From an uncultured Pseudomonadota bacterium (GTDB lineage: Bacteria > Pseudomonadota > Gammaproteobacteria > Methylococcales > Methylomonadaceae): a stretch of 64,000 nt of DNA. The position numbers and the translations under genes were made by a program. Position 1 is the stretch's first letter. Each line of letters starts with the position of its first letter. Where the stretch lies: positions 1 to 64,000 of the forward strand of contig CAISXF010000096.1 of the NCBI GenBank assembly GCA_903889445.1, written 5' to 3'. Positions 21,271 to 31,680 of the stretch are shown one piece after another. The notes under the pieces were generated by a model. It was not told where the DNA came from. It was given only the letters and a program-made list of their open reading frames with translations, and searched no databases.

Positions 21271-21890
21271 TGAATTTTCAAATCAAAAACCCAAAATTAG
21301 TGACAATCGCCGTTTGTTTAATCCCAATGTTGTGGTTGTTTGTGGACATTGCGTTCGATAATTTAGGTTCCAATCCCATTCAGGCTTTGCACATTCGATT
21401 GGGCGATTGGTCGTTGCGTTTTTTGTGTATGACATTGGCGATTACGCCGCTTCAAACGATGACAAAATGGCGCGGCATGGCGGATTATCGGCAGATGTTT
21501 GGCTTGTACGCCTTCTTTTATGCGACGCTGCATTTGCTCACTTATTTGGCAATCGATAATAATTTTGAATGGTCACTTATCGGCACGGATATTATTGAAA
21601 GTCCGTACATTTGGTTTGGCGTGGTGGCGTATTGGGTTGTGTTTGCCTTGGCGATTACGTCGCCAAAATGGGTGATGAAACGCATGGGGAAATCATGGAA
21701 AAAGCTGCACCGACTCGTTTATATTGGCACGATGGCGGCGATTATTCATTATTTTTGGCAACTGAAAGGCAATCTCGCCGAACCGTTGCTGTATTTAATC
21801 ATCATTTTTTTCTTGCTGGGTTTTCGCGTTTTGGCGGGGCTGACGAGTCGTCAATTAAACAAAATGATGATTCCAAAAGGTCACGAATAA
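21270..21890 (+). CDS. msrQ: Heme-binding membrane subunit MsrQ
   Basis: 206 aa; multi-pass ferric-reductase-like; overlaps the msrP stop; HIRLGDWSLRFLCMTLAITPL. Confidence 0.92.
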   Translation: MNFQIKNPKLVTIAVCLIPMLWLFVDIAFDNLGSNPIQALHIRLGDWSLRFLCMTLAITPLQTMTKWRGMADYRQMFGLYAFFYATLHLLTYLAIDNNFEWSLIGTDIIESPYIWFGVVAYWVVFALAITSPKWVMKRMGKSWKKLHRLVYIGTMAAIIHYFWQLKGNLAEPLLYLIIIFFLLGFRVLAGLTSRQLNKMMIPKGHE

Positions 21891-21940
21891 AAAGTTCCGC
21901 TAAAATACGGCTTTCTTTTTCTTTAACTTTCTCTCTTTTT

Positions 21941-22534
21941 ATGTCTAAAAAAATTCGCATTGAACGCAAAAGTGGCGCGGCTTTAGAACGCCAGATTACT
22001 GATTTAGCTCGTCTCAGAATCGAAGTTTTTCGTGATTTTCCGTATTTGTACGACGGTGATTTTGAATATGAAAAAAAATATCTGCAAACGTATCTCGATT
22101 GTCCCGAAAGTGTGATTGTGTTGGCATTTGACGATGAAAAAGTGGTGGGCGCGTCCACCGCGATGCCGATGAAACACGAAACCACTGAAATTCAAAAACC
22201 GTTTCTCGAAAACGGTTACGACCTCGACGACGTGTTTTATTGCAGCGAATCGGTATTAAATAAAAATTATCGTGGCTTGGGAATTGGCGTGCGTTTTTTT
22301 GAAGAACGTGAAGCGCACGCCGCAGAATTAGGCGGTTTTAAACACATTTCGTTTTGTTGTGTGGAACGCTCTGAAAATCATCCACGTCGTCCCGCGAATT
22401 ATATGCCGCTCGATGCGTTTTGGAACAAACGCGGTTACGTCAAACATCCCGAATTGCACACCGAATACGTTTGGAAGGATTTGGACGACACCGAAGAAAC
22501 TGCGAAACCGATGACTTTTTGGCTGAAAAAATGA
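21941..22534 (+). CDS. GNAT family N-acetyltransferase
   Basis: 197 aa from MSKKIRIERKSG; SESVLNKNYRGLGIGVRFFEEREAHAAELGGF. Confidence 0.8.
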   Translation: MSKKIRIERKSGAALERQITDLARLRIEVFRDFPYLYDGDFEYEKKYLQTYLDCPESVIVLAFDDEKVVGASTAMPMKHETTEIQKPFLENGYDLDDVFYCSESVLNKNYRGLGIGVRFFEEREAHAAELGGFKHISFCCVERSENHPRRPANYMPLDAFWNKRGYVKHPELHTEYVWKDLDDTEETAKPMTFWLKK

Positions 22535-23400
22535 CCGTTAAAATTGCAACCGCTCAATACGATATTTCTTTTTTGGAAACCTGGGAAAATTATCAACGTA
22601 AATCTGAACGTTGGGTGAAACAAGCCACCGAACAAGGCGCGAAAATCCTGCTTTTTCCGGAATACAACACGATGGAATTGGCTTCGTTATTTCCTGAAAA
22701 AATTTATGCGTCGCTGAATGACCAACTCATCGCACTGCAAACTTTGCACGAAGCGTATTTGAGATTGTTTCAACATTTGGCGCAAGAATACGATTGTTAT
22801 ATTCAAGCGGGAAGTTTTCCGGTGCAAATTTCCGAAGGCATTTATCACAATCGCGCCTATTTATTTATGCCCAATGGCAACGTGGATTTTCAAGATAAAA
22901 TCATGATGACCCGTTTTGAAAATGAACATTGGCTCATCAGTGCCGGCAATAAATTAAAAACATTCGACACCGATTTTGGACGCATTGCCATTAACATTTG
23001 TTACGACTGCGAATTTCCGTTATTGGCGCGACAACAAGTCGAAGCCGGTGCCAATTTGATTTTAGTGCCGAGTTGCACCGACCACGCGGCGGGTTATCAT
23101 CGTGTCAAAATTGGTTGCCAAGCGCGTGCGTTAGAAAATCAATGTTATGTCGCACAAGCCTGTTTGGTTGGCGATGCACCATGGTCGCCAGCGGTGGATG
23201 TCAATTGTGGTGCGGCGGGAATTTATACGCCGGTCGATTACGGTTTTCCCGACGATGGTATTTTGGCGATGGGCGAACTCAACGTGCCGCAATGGGTTTA
23301 CGCCACGATTGACTTGCACAATTGTGAAAAGATACGCGCCAGAGGGCAGGTATTTAATTACCGAGATTGGGCGTTACAAAAAAATGCGGTTTTACGGTAG
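22531..23400 (+). CDS. Carbon-nitrogen hydrolase family protein
   Basis: 289 aa from [53 protein letters not shown]. Confidence 0.9.
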   Translation: MTVKIATAQYDISFLETWENYQRKSERWVKQATEQGAKILLFPEYNTMELASLFPEKIYASLNDQLIALQTLHEAYLRLFQHLAQEYDCYIQAGSFPVQISEGIYHNRAYLFMPNGNVDFQDKIMMTRFENEHWLISAGNKLKTFDTDFGRIAINICYDCEFPLLARQQVEAGANLILVPSCTDHAAGYHRVKIGCQARALENQCYVAQACLVGDAPWSPAVDVNCGAAGIYTPVDYGFPDDGILAMGELNVPQWVYATIDLHNCEKIRARGQVFNYRDWALQKNAVLR

Positions 23401-23886
23401 TAACGTTTTTTTGGCTAAATTGATTTTCGCGGCGAGGTAGTTGGAGCCGCCGCGATCCGGATGAACTTTTTGCATCAATTTACGATGGGCAATCACAATA
23501 TCCAAATCCGTCGCATCGGATGTTAAACCTAAAATTTCGTAGGCTTCTTCAAGAGACATTTTTCCCGAATGATTCGATTGACGCGACTGTTGAGTGTTTT
23601 CGCGTTGCGAATTCGGATTTTTCCAGTGATGCCACAACTGACGAATCTGTTGCCAATGCGGCAAAATCCGCATCGCTGTTGGCAATAAACGAAATAAAAA
23701 TGTTGCCGTCATGACCATAAACGCCAAAAACCAATTTAATCGTCCGGTCGCCAATAAATAACTCAATAACATTCCGACGAAACTAATCATCAGAATTTTG
23801 CCGTACTTTTTTAAAGTTTCGGGCGGTTTTTTAAGTAAAACCTGCACCGTAAAAAAAGCGATAATGAATAAAATAATCTGAAACAC
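23392..23886 (-). CDS. Membrane-anchored J-domain protein (Tim14/Pam18-like)
   Basis: 164 aa; N-terminal TM, C-terminal [38 protein letters not shown]. Confidence 0.88.
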   Translation of the reverse strand: MFQIILFIIAFFTVQVLLKKPPETLKKYGKILMISFVGMLLSYLLATGRLNWFLAFMVMTATFLFRLLPTAMRILPHWQQIRQLWHHWKNPNSQRENTQQSRQSNHSGKMSLEEAYEILGLTSDATDLDIVIAHRKLMQKVHPDRGGSNYLAAKINLAKKTLLP

Positions 23887-23913
23887 AACGCGCCTCTTTT
23901 GAATTCAACATTT

Positions 23914-24435
23914 ATGACTTTCCATTCTACCATTCCCATTCTAGGTTTTGCAGCTGCCAGCGGTACCGGTAAAACGACTTTGCTGACGCAACTTTTACCG
24001 TTGCTCAATCAAGCCGGTTTGCGCGTGGGTTTAATTAAACATAGCCACCACAATTTTGACATTGACCACGCGGGAAAAGACAGCTTTCGGTTGCGCGAAG
24101 CCGGTGCAACGCCGGTGGTTTTGGTGTCGAAATATCGTCGCGCGATAATTGAAGAATTTTTAAATCCGCTCGAACCTCAGTTAATCAACCAAATTGCGTT
24201 ATTTGACGCGGCGAACGTGGATTTAATTTTGGTCGAAGGCTTTCGCAGTGAACCGTTCGCCAAAATTGAATTGCATCGCACGGCGTTAAATCAGCCATTT
24301 TTGCATTTAAACGATGTTCACATTATCGCCGTCGCGACCGATAACCCATTAAACGCGCCACACATGCTGCCGCATTTAAATTTAAATAATCCCGTCGAAA
24401 TTGCCGACTTTATTTTGCACACTTTTTTGAAATGA
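23914..24435 (+). CDS. mobB: Molybdopterin-guanine dinucleotide biosynthesis protein MobB
   Basis: ILGFAAASGTGKTTLLTQLLPLLNQAGLRVGLIKHSHHNFDIDHAGKDSFRLREAGA; start may be 23899. Confidence 0.93.
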   Translation: MTFHSTIPILGFAAASGTGKTTLLTQLLPLLNQAGLRVGLIKHSHHNFDIDHAGKDSFRLREAGATPVVLVSKYRRAIIEEFLNPLEPQLINQIALFDAANVDLILVEGFRSEPFAKIELHRTALNQPFLHLNDVHIIAVATDNPLNAPHMLPHLNLNNPVEIADFILHTFLK

Positions 24436-25661
24436 TGAATCTTGAATCTTGCGTTGCCATTGAAAAAAAACCTTTATTATCCGTTGAAGACGCGCAACAA
24501 CGCATTCACGCGGCGATTGTTCCGCTGATTGAAAGCGAAATCGTGCCGTTAAAACAGGCTTTCGGGCGGGTGCTTTCACAGCCCATTTTTGCGCCAATGG
24601 ATTTGCCCACCGCTCGAAATTCCGCGATGGATGGTTATGCGTTTGCGTCTGAAAATTTCTCCGCTACGTTAACCAACGTCGGCACGTCGTGGGCGGGAAA
24701 ACCGTTTGACGGCGTGTTAAATTCAAGCGAATGTGTGCGAATTTTTACTGGTGCGGTGTTGCCTGACAATGCCGATTCCGTCGTGATGCAAGAACTCGTC
24801 ACGGTGAACGGCACGCAAATCGAATTCCTCGCTGACGTAAAATTACAAAAAAACGTGCGTGAAATAGGCGAAGATGTGCGCGTTGGCGATGAACTTTGCT
24901 CGGCGAATAAAACCGTCACGGCGGTAGATTTAGGTTTATTAGCTTCAGCTGGCGTGAAAAATGTATCCGTTATTCGGCGATTGAAAATCGGTTATTTTTC
25001 GACTGGCGACGAATTAGTTTCATTAGGAACGCGGTTAACGCACGGAAAAATTTACGACAGCAACCGATACAGTTTGTACGGTTTATTGCAAAATCCGTGT
25101 TATCAAGTGATTGACGGCGGCGTGATTGCTGACAACAAAGCCGAATTACGGCGCGTTTTAAGTCATGCAGCGACGGAATTTGACGTAATTATTACTACGG
25201 GTGGCGCGTCAGTCGGCGAAGCGGATTTTATAAAAGAAATTTTAGACGAATGCGGCGAGGTGAATTTTTGGAAAATCGCCATCAAACCGGGGAAACCGCT
25301 GGCATTTGGTAAAATGGGAGTGTGTTATTTTTTTGGTTTACCTGGAAATCCTGTCGCCGTAACCACTACATTTGATATTATCGTCAAACCCGCGTTGGCT
25401 CGATTAACCGGCGCAATCGTTAACAAACCGTGGCAACTCACCGCCGTTTGTACCACGCCATTGAAAAAATCACGCGGACGACAAGAATATCAACGCGGCT
25501 TTTTACAACAAATCGACTCGGGCGAATTCCAAGTCGCTTCGACAGGATTGCAAGGTTCACACATTTTAAGTACAGTAAACATCGCAAATTGTTATATAGT
25601 GCTGCCCCTTGAATGCAGCGGTGTAAAAATCGGGGAATCTGTCATCGTCGTTTTAATTTAA
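24432..25661 (+). CDS. moeA: Molybdopterin molybdenumtransferase
   Basis: 409 aa; MDGYAF, RIFTGAVLPDNADSVVMQE, STGDELV, TTGGASVGEADF, KPGKPLAFG, FGLPGNPVA. Confidence 0.95.
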   Translation: MMNLESCVAIEKKPLLSVEDAQQRIHAAIVPLIESEIVPLKQAFGRVLSQPIFAPMDLPTARNSAMDGYAFASENFSATLTNVGTSWAGKPFDGVLNSSECVRIFTGAVLPDNADSVVMQELVTVNGTQIEFLADVKLQKNVREIGEDVRVGDELCSANKTVTAVDLGLLASAGVKNVSVIRRLKIGYFSTGDELVSLGTRLTHGKIYDSNRYSLYGLLQNPCYQVIDGGVIADNKAELRRVLSHAATEFDVIITTGGASVGEADFIKEILDECGEVNFWKIAIKPGKPLAFGKMGVCYFFGLPGNPVAVTTTFDIIVKPALARLTGAIVNKPWQLTAVCTTPLKKSRGRQEYQRGFLQQIDSGEFQVASTGLQGSHILSTVNIANCYIVLPLECSGVKIGESVIVVLI

Positions 25662-25683
25662 AAAACTAAAAACTATAAAAATT

Positions 25684-27216
25684 ATGAACTCAAACAAAAA
25701 ATTCTCTGAATCCTATTCTCACGATTTGATGTGTGCGTTAAATAACGCTGCTATTGTGACCGAAACGGATTTACAAGGCATTATCATTTACGCCAACAAT
25801 AAATTTTGCGAAATTTCAGGTTATAACCAGGAAGAATTACTTGGGCAAACGCATCACCTCGTGAATTCGGGGACACATTTGGATCATTTTTTTCACGAAC
25901 TGTGGCAAACCATTCAAAGCGGTTCAGTGTGGTTTGGCGAAATTTGTAATCGCAAAAAAACGGGCGAATTATATTGGTTGCAAGCGACCATTTTGCCGAT
26001 TATGAATGACGACGGCATCATTTATAAATATGTGGCGATTCGTTTTGATATTACTGAACGCAAAGAAGAAGAGGAAGCCGCAAAAAATCGCGCCACTCTT
26101 TATCGCGCCGCTCTTGACGTGACCGACGGATTTTGCCGTATTGATTATAGTGGTGACTTTTTAGAAGTGAGCGACGGTTATTGCGTACTTTCGGGCTACA
26201 GTCATGAAGAATTATTGGACATGAATATCTTACAAATGGGCGGCATCGTGCCAATGGATTTGGTGCAATGGAGTTTAATGCTGGACGGGGATGGTAAACC
26301 GTTTGAAATTGAACAACGCCGTAAAGATAATTCGACCCATATCATTGAGGCGGCTGTTTCGTATTCGAGTTTAAACGACGATAGTTTATTTGTGTTTGTG
26401 CATGATATTACCGAGCGCAAAAATCTGGAAAAGCATAATCAAATGCTGCTGCTACAAGTCGCTCACATGCAAAAAATAGACAGTATTGGGCGATTGACGG
26501 CGGGTATTTCGCACGATTTTAATAATCTTTTAGCGGGAATTCTCGGTTACACGGAACTGTGTGAATTCATTAGCGAAGAGTTACCCGTGAATGATTTAAC
26601 CATCGATTTACAACGCAATTTAGAGCAAATTAAAAAAGCGTCGAATCGTGCCGCCAGGTTAATTTCTCAAATGATGACCTATTGTAGCCAAGGAAAAAAC
26701 TCGACAATACAAAATCCTGAAGTAAAATTCACGAGCGCAACGAGTTCGTCGATTAGAGAAATCGTTGGAATGGTGCGTGTTGGGCTGACCGACCAGTTCT
26801 ACATCGACCTCGAATTAAACGAATCGTTAAGTGTGGTTATCGCCGATGACGACTTACATCAAGTGCTGACGAATTTGTTGGTCAATGCGCGGGATGCCAT
26901 CAAGGAAAAAGGCGGCATTATACGAGTTAAACTCGCGATGGTTGAACTTGAACGTGGCATGTGTAACGCTTGTTCATCGCCAATTCAGGGTGAATTTATT
27001 GAATTGAGTGTGTCGGATTCGGGAACGGGAATTGAAGAAGAAACGATGACCAAGATATTCGACCCTTTTTTCACCACAAAATCCGTGGGCGAAGGAACGG
27101 GGTTGGGATTGTCAATGGTGATTGGCATTGTGCATCGAGCAGGCGGGCATATTTTGGTGGAATCCGAACCTGGCGTGCGAACAACGTTTCGGTTGTTATT
27201 TCCGATGATAGCGTAA
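25684..27216 (+). CDS. PAS-domain sensor histidine kinase
   Basis: 510 aa; two PAS domains, SIGRLTAGISHDFNNLLAGILGY (H box), DDLHQVLTNLLVNARDAI, GTGIEEETMTKIFDPFFTTK, GEGTGLGLSMV. Confidence 0.93.
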   Translation: MNSNKKFSESYSHDLMCALNNAAIVTETDLQGIIIYANNKFCEISGYNQEELLGQTHHLVNSGTHLDHFFHELWQTIQSGSVWFGEICNRKKTGELYWLQATILPIMNDDGIIYKYVAIRFDITERKEEEEAAKNRATLYRAALDVTDGFCRIDYSGDFLEVSDGYCVLSGYSHEELLDMNILQMGGIVPMDLVQWSLMLDGDGKPFEIEQRRKDNSTHIIEAAVSYSSLNDDSLFVFVHDITERKNLEKHNQMLLLQVAHMQKIDSIGRLTAGISHDFNNLLAGILGYTELCEFISEELPVNDLTIDLQRNLEQIKKASNRAARLISQMMTYCSQGKNSTIQNPEVKFTSATSSSIREIVGMVRVGLTDQFYIDLELNESLSVVIADDDLHQVLTNLLVNARDAIKEKGGIIRVKLAMVELERGMCNACSSPIQGEFIELSVSDSGTGIEEETMTKIFDPFFTTKSVGEGTGLGLSMVIGIVHRAGGHILVESEPGVRTTFRLLFPMIA

Positions 27217-27234
27217 CCGAGAAATTACTGCCAC

Positions 27235-27269
27235 AAAAAAGGGCGAATGTTGAATCCGCCCTTTTTTTG
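27235..27269. terminator. Bidirectional intrinsic terminator between convergent genes
   Basis: aaaaaagggcgaatgttgaatccgccctttttttt: AAAAAAGGGCG / CGCCCTTTTTTT stem. Confidence 0.88.
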
Positions 27270-27274
27270 TTTTG

Positions 27275-30070
27275 TTAATCGCTGCCAACCCACGGTTCAT
27301 TTCCACCGCTAGATTTTTTAATTTTATCCGCATACGCGCTGGCTTCGGCTTTGTTTTTAAATCCGCCGACTTTCAGACGGAACTTCGTACCAGGTTTGCT
27401 CGCATCAACCGGCACCACTTGAACGGGAATTCCTTTTTGTTTGAGTTCAGCCGCTTTACTTTGAGCAAACCATTCTTGTTGATACGAAATGACATTCACC
27501 GAATACTTTCCAACCGCAACCGATTTTTGGGATTTGATTTCCGCGTGCAAAACTTCTTTTGCGGGTGTAGCACCGTTGGTTTTCGTGGCAACATTGTTGG
27601 TTTTCGTGGTTTTATCTTTACTGCCTGAGTGTGCCATTCCGCGCGTCATCCGACCGCTGTAACGATCCGCTTTGTGTGGCGCGTCGTTTTTATAACTGGC
27701 TTCAGCAGCGGCTTTGGCAATTGCCTCGGCTTTGGCGATTTTTTGCATCAATAATTCGGATTCGGCTTTCTCCGCTTTTTCAGCCACTTTTTTATCAATT
27801 TCAGCCGCTTTTTTATCGACTTCAACAGTTTTGACAGCATCGGCTTTTTTGGCTGATTTTTTTGTCATATCCGCCAATTTAACTGACTCAACCGGTTTGA
27901 GTGATGAGATTTCAACGACAGCAGCATGAGGCGCGAGTGAAATATCGCTTGGTGGCGCGGCAATCGTGAGCGCAATAGCACTGGGTGATTCTGTTTTCAC
28001 GCTCTCCATTGCAGGCGCAGCGGCGGCTTTGCTATTCAATAAATCAACAGAATCATTTGGTTTGACGGCGGCAATCGGTGCCGTTTTGTCATTTGGCGCA
28101 AGTGCGACCTGTGGAACACTAATTTGTGCAGCGGCAATTTTTTCTACTTTTTGATTGAGTTGTTCAACCGATAATTTGATATTTTCAATTTCTTTTTCGG
28201 GATTTTTTGCCAAAAAAGTATTTACTTTTTCCTCCAACGCGGTGACGGATTGGCTTAATGTCGAGGTGTCGTTTTTGGTATCGTAGGACAGCCAGCCAAT
28301 TCCAGCACTCCCCAATAAACCAATCACGCCAACGCCTAACGCCATATAACCAAACATTGCGGTTTTCTTTCTTTTCTTTTCAACTTCAACAAATTGCTGT
28401 TTATTTTTGCTGTCAATGCTATCTTGACTGGCGCGTAATTGCGACATGGCGGAATCTTGATTTCCGCTGAATTCCCTTGCTGTTAACGCCTCATCTTCGT
28501 CAATCAATCTCGTCGATTTCGATTTAGGCTCATCGTCGGCATCATGACCCGCATCCATTAACATTTGAGCGGTATCTTCATCATGATCGTCGTGATTTTC
28601 CAGACCGTCCAACTTTTTCGCCCAATTATCATCGTCATCCACGATTTCAGGCGTTTCGACAGCGGGTTTGGCTAAATTCACTGGCGCAACCGGTTCCAGT
28701 TTTTCGGTTTCAGCATCGTCGTCCAGCGCGTCCAACTGTTTCATCCAATCGTCATCGTCATCCGCAATTTCAGGTATTTCTACAGCAGGTTTGGCTAAAT
28801 TCACTGGCGAAATCGGTTCCGGTTTTTCGGTTTCAGCATCGTCGTCCAACCCGTCCAATTGTTTCATCCAATCGTCATCGTCATCCGCGATGTCAGGCGT
28901 TTCTACAGCGGGTTTGGCTAAATTCACTGGCGCAACCGGTTCCGGTTTTTCCGCTTCAGCATTGTCGTCCAACCCGTCCAATTGTTTCATCCAATCGTCA
29001 TCGTCATCCGCGATGTCAGGCGTTTCTACAGCGGGTTTGGCTAAATTCACTGACGCAACCGGTTCCGGTTTTTCCGCTTCAGTTTCTTCTTCCGCCTCGT
29101 CATCATCCATGCCTTCCAATTGATTCATCCAATCGTCACCGAGATAATCGGCTTCAGCCGTCATAGTGCTTATTAAATCAACCGGCGGAACGATGTCAGG
29201 GTCTTCCGTTTCTGAATCGTCCATCGCGTCCAATTGCTTCGTCCAATCGTCACCAAGATAATCGGTTTCCGTCACAGAATCCGTCACAGAATCCGTCACA
29301 TCATCGAGCAAATCAAAGCCAGCAGCAGTATCGTTTTTATTTTCCATGACTTCATTTAAACCATCAAATTGTTGCATCGCATTCAAATCGTCATCGAACG
29401 ATTCATCGGACGTAGATATTTCTACAAGGGGTGTGTCAATATCGGCAACATCGTCAAAGTCATTAAATTTTTCCGACGAATCATCAATGTCGAATTTGCC
29501 CAAATCAACGGTTAGTGTTTCTTCAAATGTTATAGAATCGACTAAATCATTCAACGTGATGTCAGGCTCAACAATCAATTCAGCGTTGGTATCAAATTCG
29601 TTTTTGTCGAATTTAACGACTTCGACTAATTCTTCAGCAGCGACTATTTCAGGTTCTGGCTTGGATTTACGTTTAGATTTGGGTTCAAGTTCTTGTGGTT
29701 TCAATTCGTCGCTGGCTTCGCCTAATAACGAATCGAAATCAAACCCCGTGCCACCTAAAAGATTGTCCAATTCATCGTCCGACACCATAGACGTTTCCAT
29801 TGCCGCCGTTAATTGGTTTTCCAACGAAGTCATGGATTCGGATTTAACGGGACGAATATTACCCAATTTTTCGGAAATGGGCGGTAAGTTTGGGGACGAA
29901 TTAGTATCAAGTTCTTTTTTAGCGCGTGCTAAAACTTGATCAATGGCATCGCCGACGACCGGCTCCTCATCTAGTGTCAATGTTGAAGTAGCTTGATCAA
30001 GTCGAGCGTCTAAATCCAAATCTAAACTATCGCGTGAGACTTTTACGGGTTTTTTGGCTGATTTCGTCAT
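27275..30070 (-). CDS. Large acidic SPOR-domain membrane protein with tandem DDDDDW repeats
   Basis: 931 aa; Asp/Glu-rich N-terminal half, one TM segment (AMFGYMALGVGVIGLLGSAGIGWLSYD), C-terminal SPOR domain (YSVNVISYQQEWFAQSKAAELKQKGIPVQVVPV...KLKVGGFKNKAEASAYADKIK). Confidence 0.8.
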   Translation of the reverse strand: MTKSAKKPVKVSRDSLDLDLDARLDQATSTLTLDEEPVVGDAIDQVLARAKKELDTNSSPNLPPISEKLGNIRPVKSESMTSLENQLTAAMETSMVSDDELDNLLGGTGFDFDSLLGEASDELKPQELEPKSKRKSKPEPEIVAAEELVEVVKFDKNEFDTNAELIVEPDITLNDLVDSITFEETLTVDLGKFDIDDSSEKFNDFDDVADIDTPLVEISTSDESFDDDLNAMQQFDGLNEVMENKNDTAAGFDLLDDVTDSVTDSVTETDYLGDDWTKQLDAMDDSETEDPDIVPPVDLISTMTAEADYLGDDWMNQLEGMDDDEAEEETEAEKPEPVASVNLAKPAVETPDIADDDDDWMKQLDGLDDNAEAEKPEPVAPVNLAKPAVETPDIADDDDDWMKQLDGLDDDAETEKPEPISPVNLAKPAVEIPEIADDDDDWMKQLDALDDDAETEKLEPVAPVNLAKPAVETPEIVDDDDNWAKKLDGLENHDDHDEDTAQMLMDAGHDADDEPKSKSTRLIDEDEALTAREFSGNQDSAMSQLRASQDSIDSKNKQQFVEVEKKRKKTAMFGYMALGVGVIGLLGSAGIGWLSYDTKNDTSTLSQSVTALEEKVNTFLAKNPEKEIENIKLSVEQLNQKVEKIAAAQISVPQVALAPNDKTAPIAAVKPNDSVDLLNSKAAAAPAMESVKTESPSAIALTIAAPPSDISLAPHAAVVEISSLKPVESVKLADMTKKSAKKADAVKTVEVDKKAAEIDKKVAEKAEKAESELLMQKIAKAEAIAKAAAEASYKNDAPHKADRYSGRMTRGMAHSGSKDKTTKTNNVATKTNGATPAKEVLHAEIKSQKSVAVGKYSVNVISYQQEWFAQSKAAELKQKGIPVQVVPVDASKPGTKFRLKVGGFKNKAEASAYADKIKKSSGGNEPWVGSD
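28620..29065. repeat. 123-bp (41-aa) coding tandem repeats, about 4 copies
   Basis: The marker gctaaat recurs at 28671, 28794, 28917 and 29040 (exactly 123 bp apart); protein unit EKPEPVAPVNLAKPAVETPDIADDDDDWMKQLDGLDDNAEA. Confidence 0.92.
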
Positions 30071-30234
30071 GGTTATATTTGATAATAAAGAAAAGAAAAA
30101 GCCGTGAACTTTAAAAAGATATTGCGTTGTATCCGGCGTGTTTTGTTATGCTAATGCCCGTTAGGTGAACAGGCGTAAATTTTCGTTCATTTAACGCCAA
30201 ATTCCTAAAAAAACTTCTTAGAGAAATCATTGTT

Positions 30235-30759
30235 ATGCAACTTGCCATTACCGTTTTAAGCGACAACCCATTTGATGCTGTTTCTGAACTCATACTTTCA
30301 ACGGTGTCCTGTGGATGTCGTATTGCCGATATTAAATCTTCGCGTTTTGGCGAATTACATTGTGCTTATTTATTGGTTGAAGGTAATTGGAATCAACTTT
30401 CTAAATATGAAAGCACGTTACATGCCACAGAAAAGAAAGCGCATCTTAAAATTCACAGCGTTCGTATTGAAAAAAAGCCCGAAAACACGGAAGCAATGCC
30501 TTATATTATCGAAATTATTGCTTCCGAAAATAGTAATGCGTTGAGTAAAGTTGTACAGTTTTTAAATGATAAAAAAGTAAATATGGAAGAAATAAGCGGG
30601 CGACGTTATCAAGCTCCGTATTTAGAAGCACAATTATTTGCGACTCGTTTAGTGGTTTCAATTCCGCCGAATGTATCATTATTTCAATTGCGCGATGAAT
30701 TGATGTATCTGTGTGATGAATTAAATGCGGATCTTATTTTTGAACCTTTTCGGAATTAA
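30235..30759 (+). CDS. Glycine cleavage system repressor-like ACT-domain protein
   Basis: 174 aa; two ACT-like modules (LAITVLSDNPFDAVSELILSTVSCGCRIADIKSS; YIIEIIASENSNALSKVVQFLNDKKVNMEEISG). Confidence 0.75.
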   Translation: MQLAITVLSDNPFDAVSELILSTVSCGCRIADIKSSRFGELHCAYLLVEGNWNQLSKYESTLHATEKKAHLKIHSVRIEKKPENTEAMPYIIEIIASENSNALSKVVQFLNDKKVNMEEISGRRYQAPYLEAQLFATRLVVSIPPNVSLFQLRDELMYLCDELNADLIFEPFRN

Positions 30760-30766
30760 CCCCAAA

Positions 30767-31255
30767 ATGACCCATGTCACATTAGGCGACATCGTGCCGA
30801 ATTTCACGGCAATTACGACCGATAATAAAACAATGCAATTGAGCGATTATCATGGTAAAAACGTGGTTTTATATTTTTACCCGAAAGATGCAACGCCTGG
30901 TTGCACGCAAGAAGCGCACGATTTTCGAGATCATTACGCGCAATTTGGCGCGTTAAATACGGTAATTTTGGGCGTGTCGCGCGACAGCGTAATTTCGCAC
31001 GATAAGTTCAAATGCAAACAAGCGTTACAGTTTGATTTAATTTCGGATAGCGATGAAACGCTTTGCCAATTATTTGACGTGCTGAAAATGAAAAATATGT
31101 ACGGCAAACAAGCGATTGGCATTGAACGCAGCACGTTTTTAATCAACGCGGAAGGCGTTTTGATTTACGAATGGCGCAAAGTGAAAGTGCTTGGGCATGG
31201 TTTGAACGTGTTGGAAAAAATCGGCGCAATGTCACTCGCGCCGATTTTTGATTAG
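30767..31255 (+). CDS. bcp: Thioredoxin-dependent peroxiredoxin (Bcp/PrxQ type)
   Basis: GDIVPNFTAITTDNKTMQLSDYHGKNVVLYFYPKDATPGCTQEAHDFRD; ATG at 30767. Confidence 0.93.
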   Translation: MTHVTLGDIVPNFTAITTDNKTMQLSDYHGKNVVLYFYPKDATPGCTQEAHDFRDHYAQFGALNTVILGVSRDSVISHDKFKCKQALQFDLISDSDETLCQLFDVLKMKNMYGKQAIGIERSTFLINAEGVLIYEWRKVKVLGHGLNVLEKIGAMSLAPIFD

Positions 31256-31680
31256 ATTTTATGCGTGGCGATGGTTGCACCCGCTTGTTTGTAAGCGGTG
31301 TGACGTTGTCGCCCAATGATTTTGGATGCTTCGCGGTTGTCTACAATTTCCAAAACTCGTGTTACATCCTGCCACCTGTGCGGCAGTTTCGACGACAAAT
31401 TAACGACTACATTTTGCCAACCTTGTGGCGCGTTCACCGTTCCCAACAAAACTTGTAACGTCATTTCGGGCAAGGTATCGGTGAAAATTTGGTGCGGAAT
31501 AAAACTACCGGCGCGAAACGTCCACAACATATCGTCTAAACGTTGACATTCTTCAGGCGAATCGAGCAAAACATAACAAAATTGGTTGTTACGATACGCT
31601 TTTTCAATCAATCGACACGCAAAAAAACAACGGTCATACAACGATTCCGTGCCTAAAACGTAAAAAACAACTTCAGGCAT
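31252..31680 (-). CDS. holC: DNA polymerase III subunit chi
   Basis: 142 aa; ACRLIEKAYRNNQFCYVLLDSPEECQRLDDMLWTFRAGSFIPHQ; downstream of pepA. Confidence 0.9.
   Translation of the reverse strand: MPEVVFYVLGTESLYDRCFFACRLIEKAYRNNQFCYVLLDSPEECQRLDDMLWTFRAGSFIPHQIFTDTLPEMTLQVLLGTVNAPQGWQNVVVNLSSKLPHRWQDVTRVLEIVDNREASKIIGRQRHTAYKQAGATIATHKI

Noticed and set aside
28668-29939. Plus-strand Ser-rich ORFs (151 aa and 197 aa)
   Set aside because: Antisense of the Asp-rich repeats of the SPOR protein; composition artefact with repeat-locked open frame.
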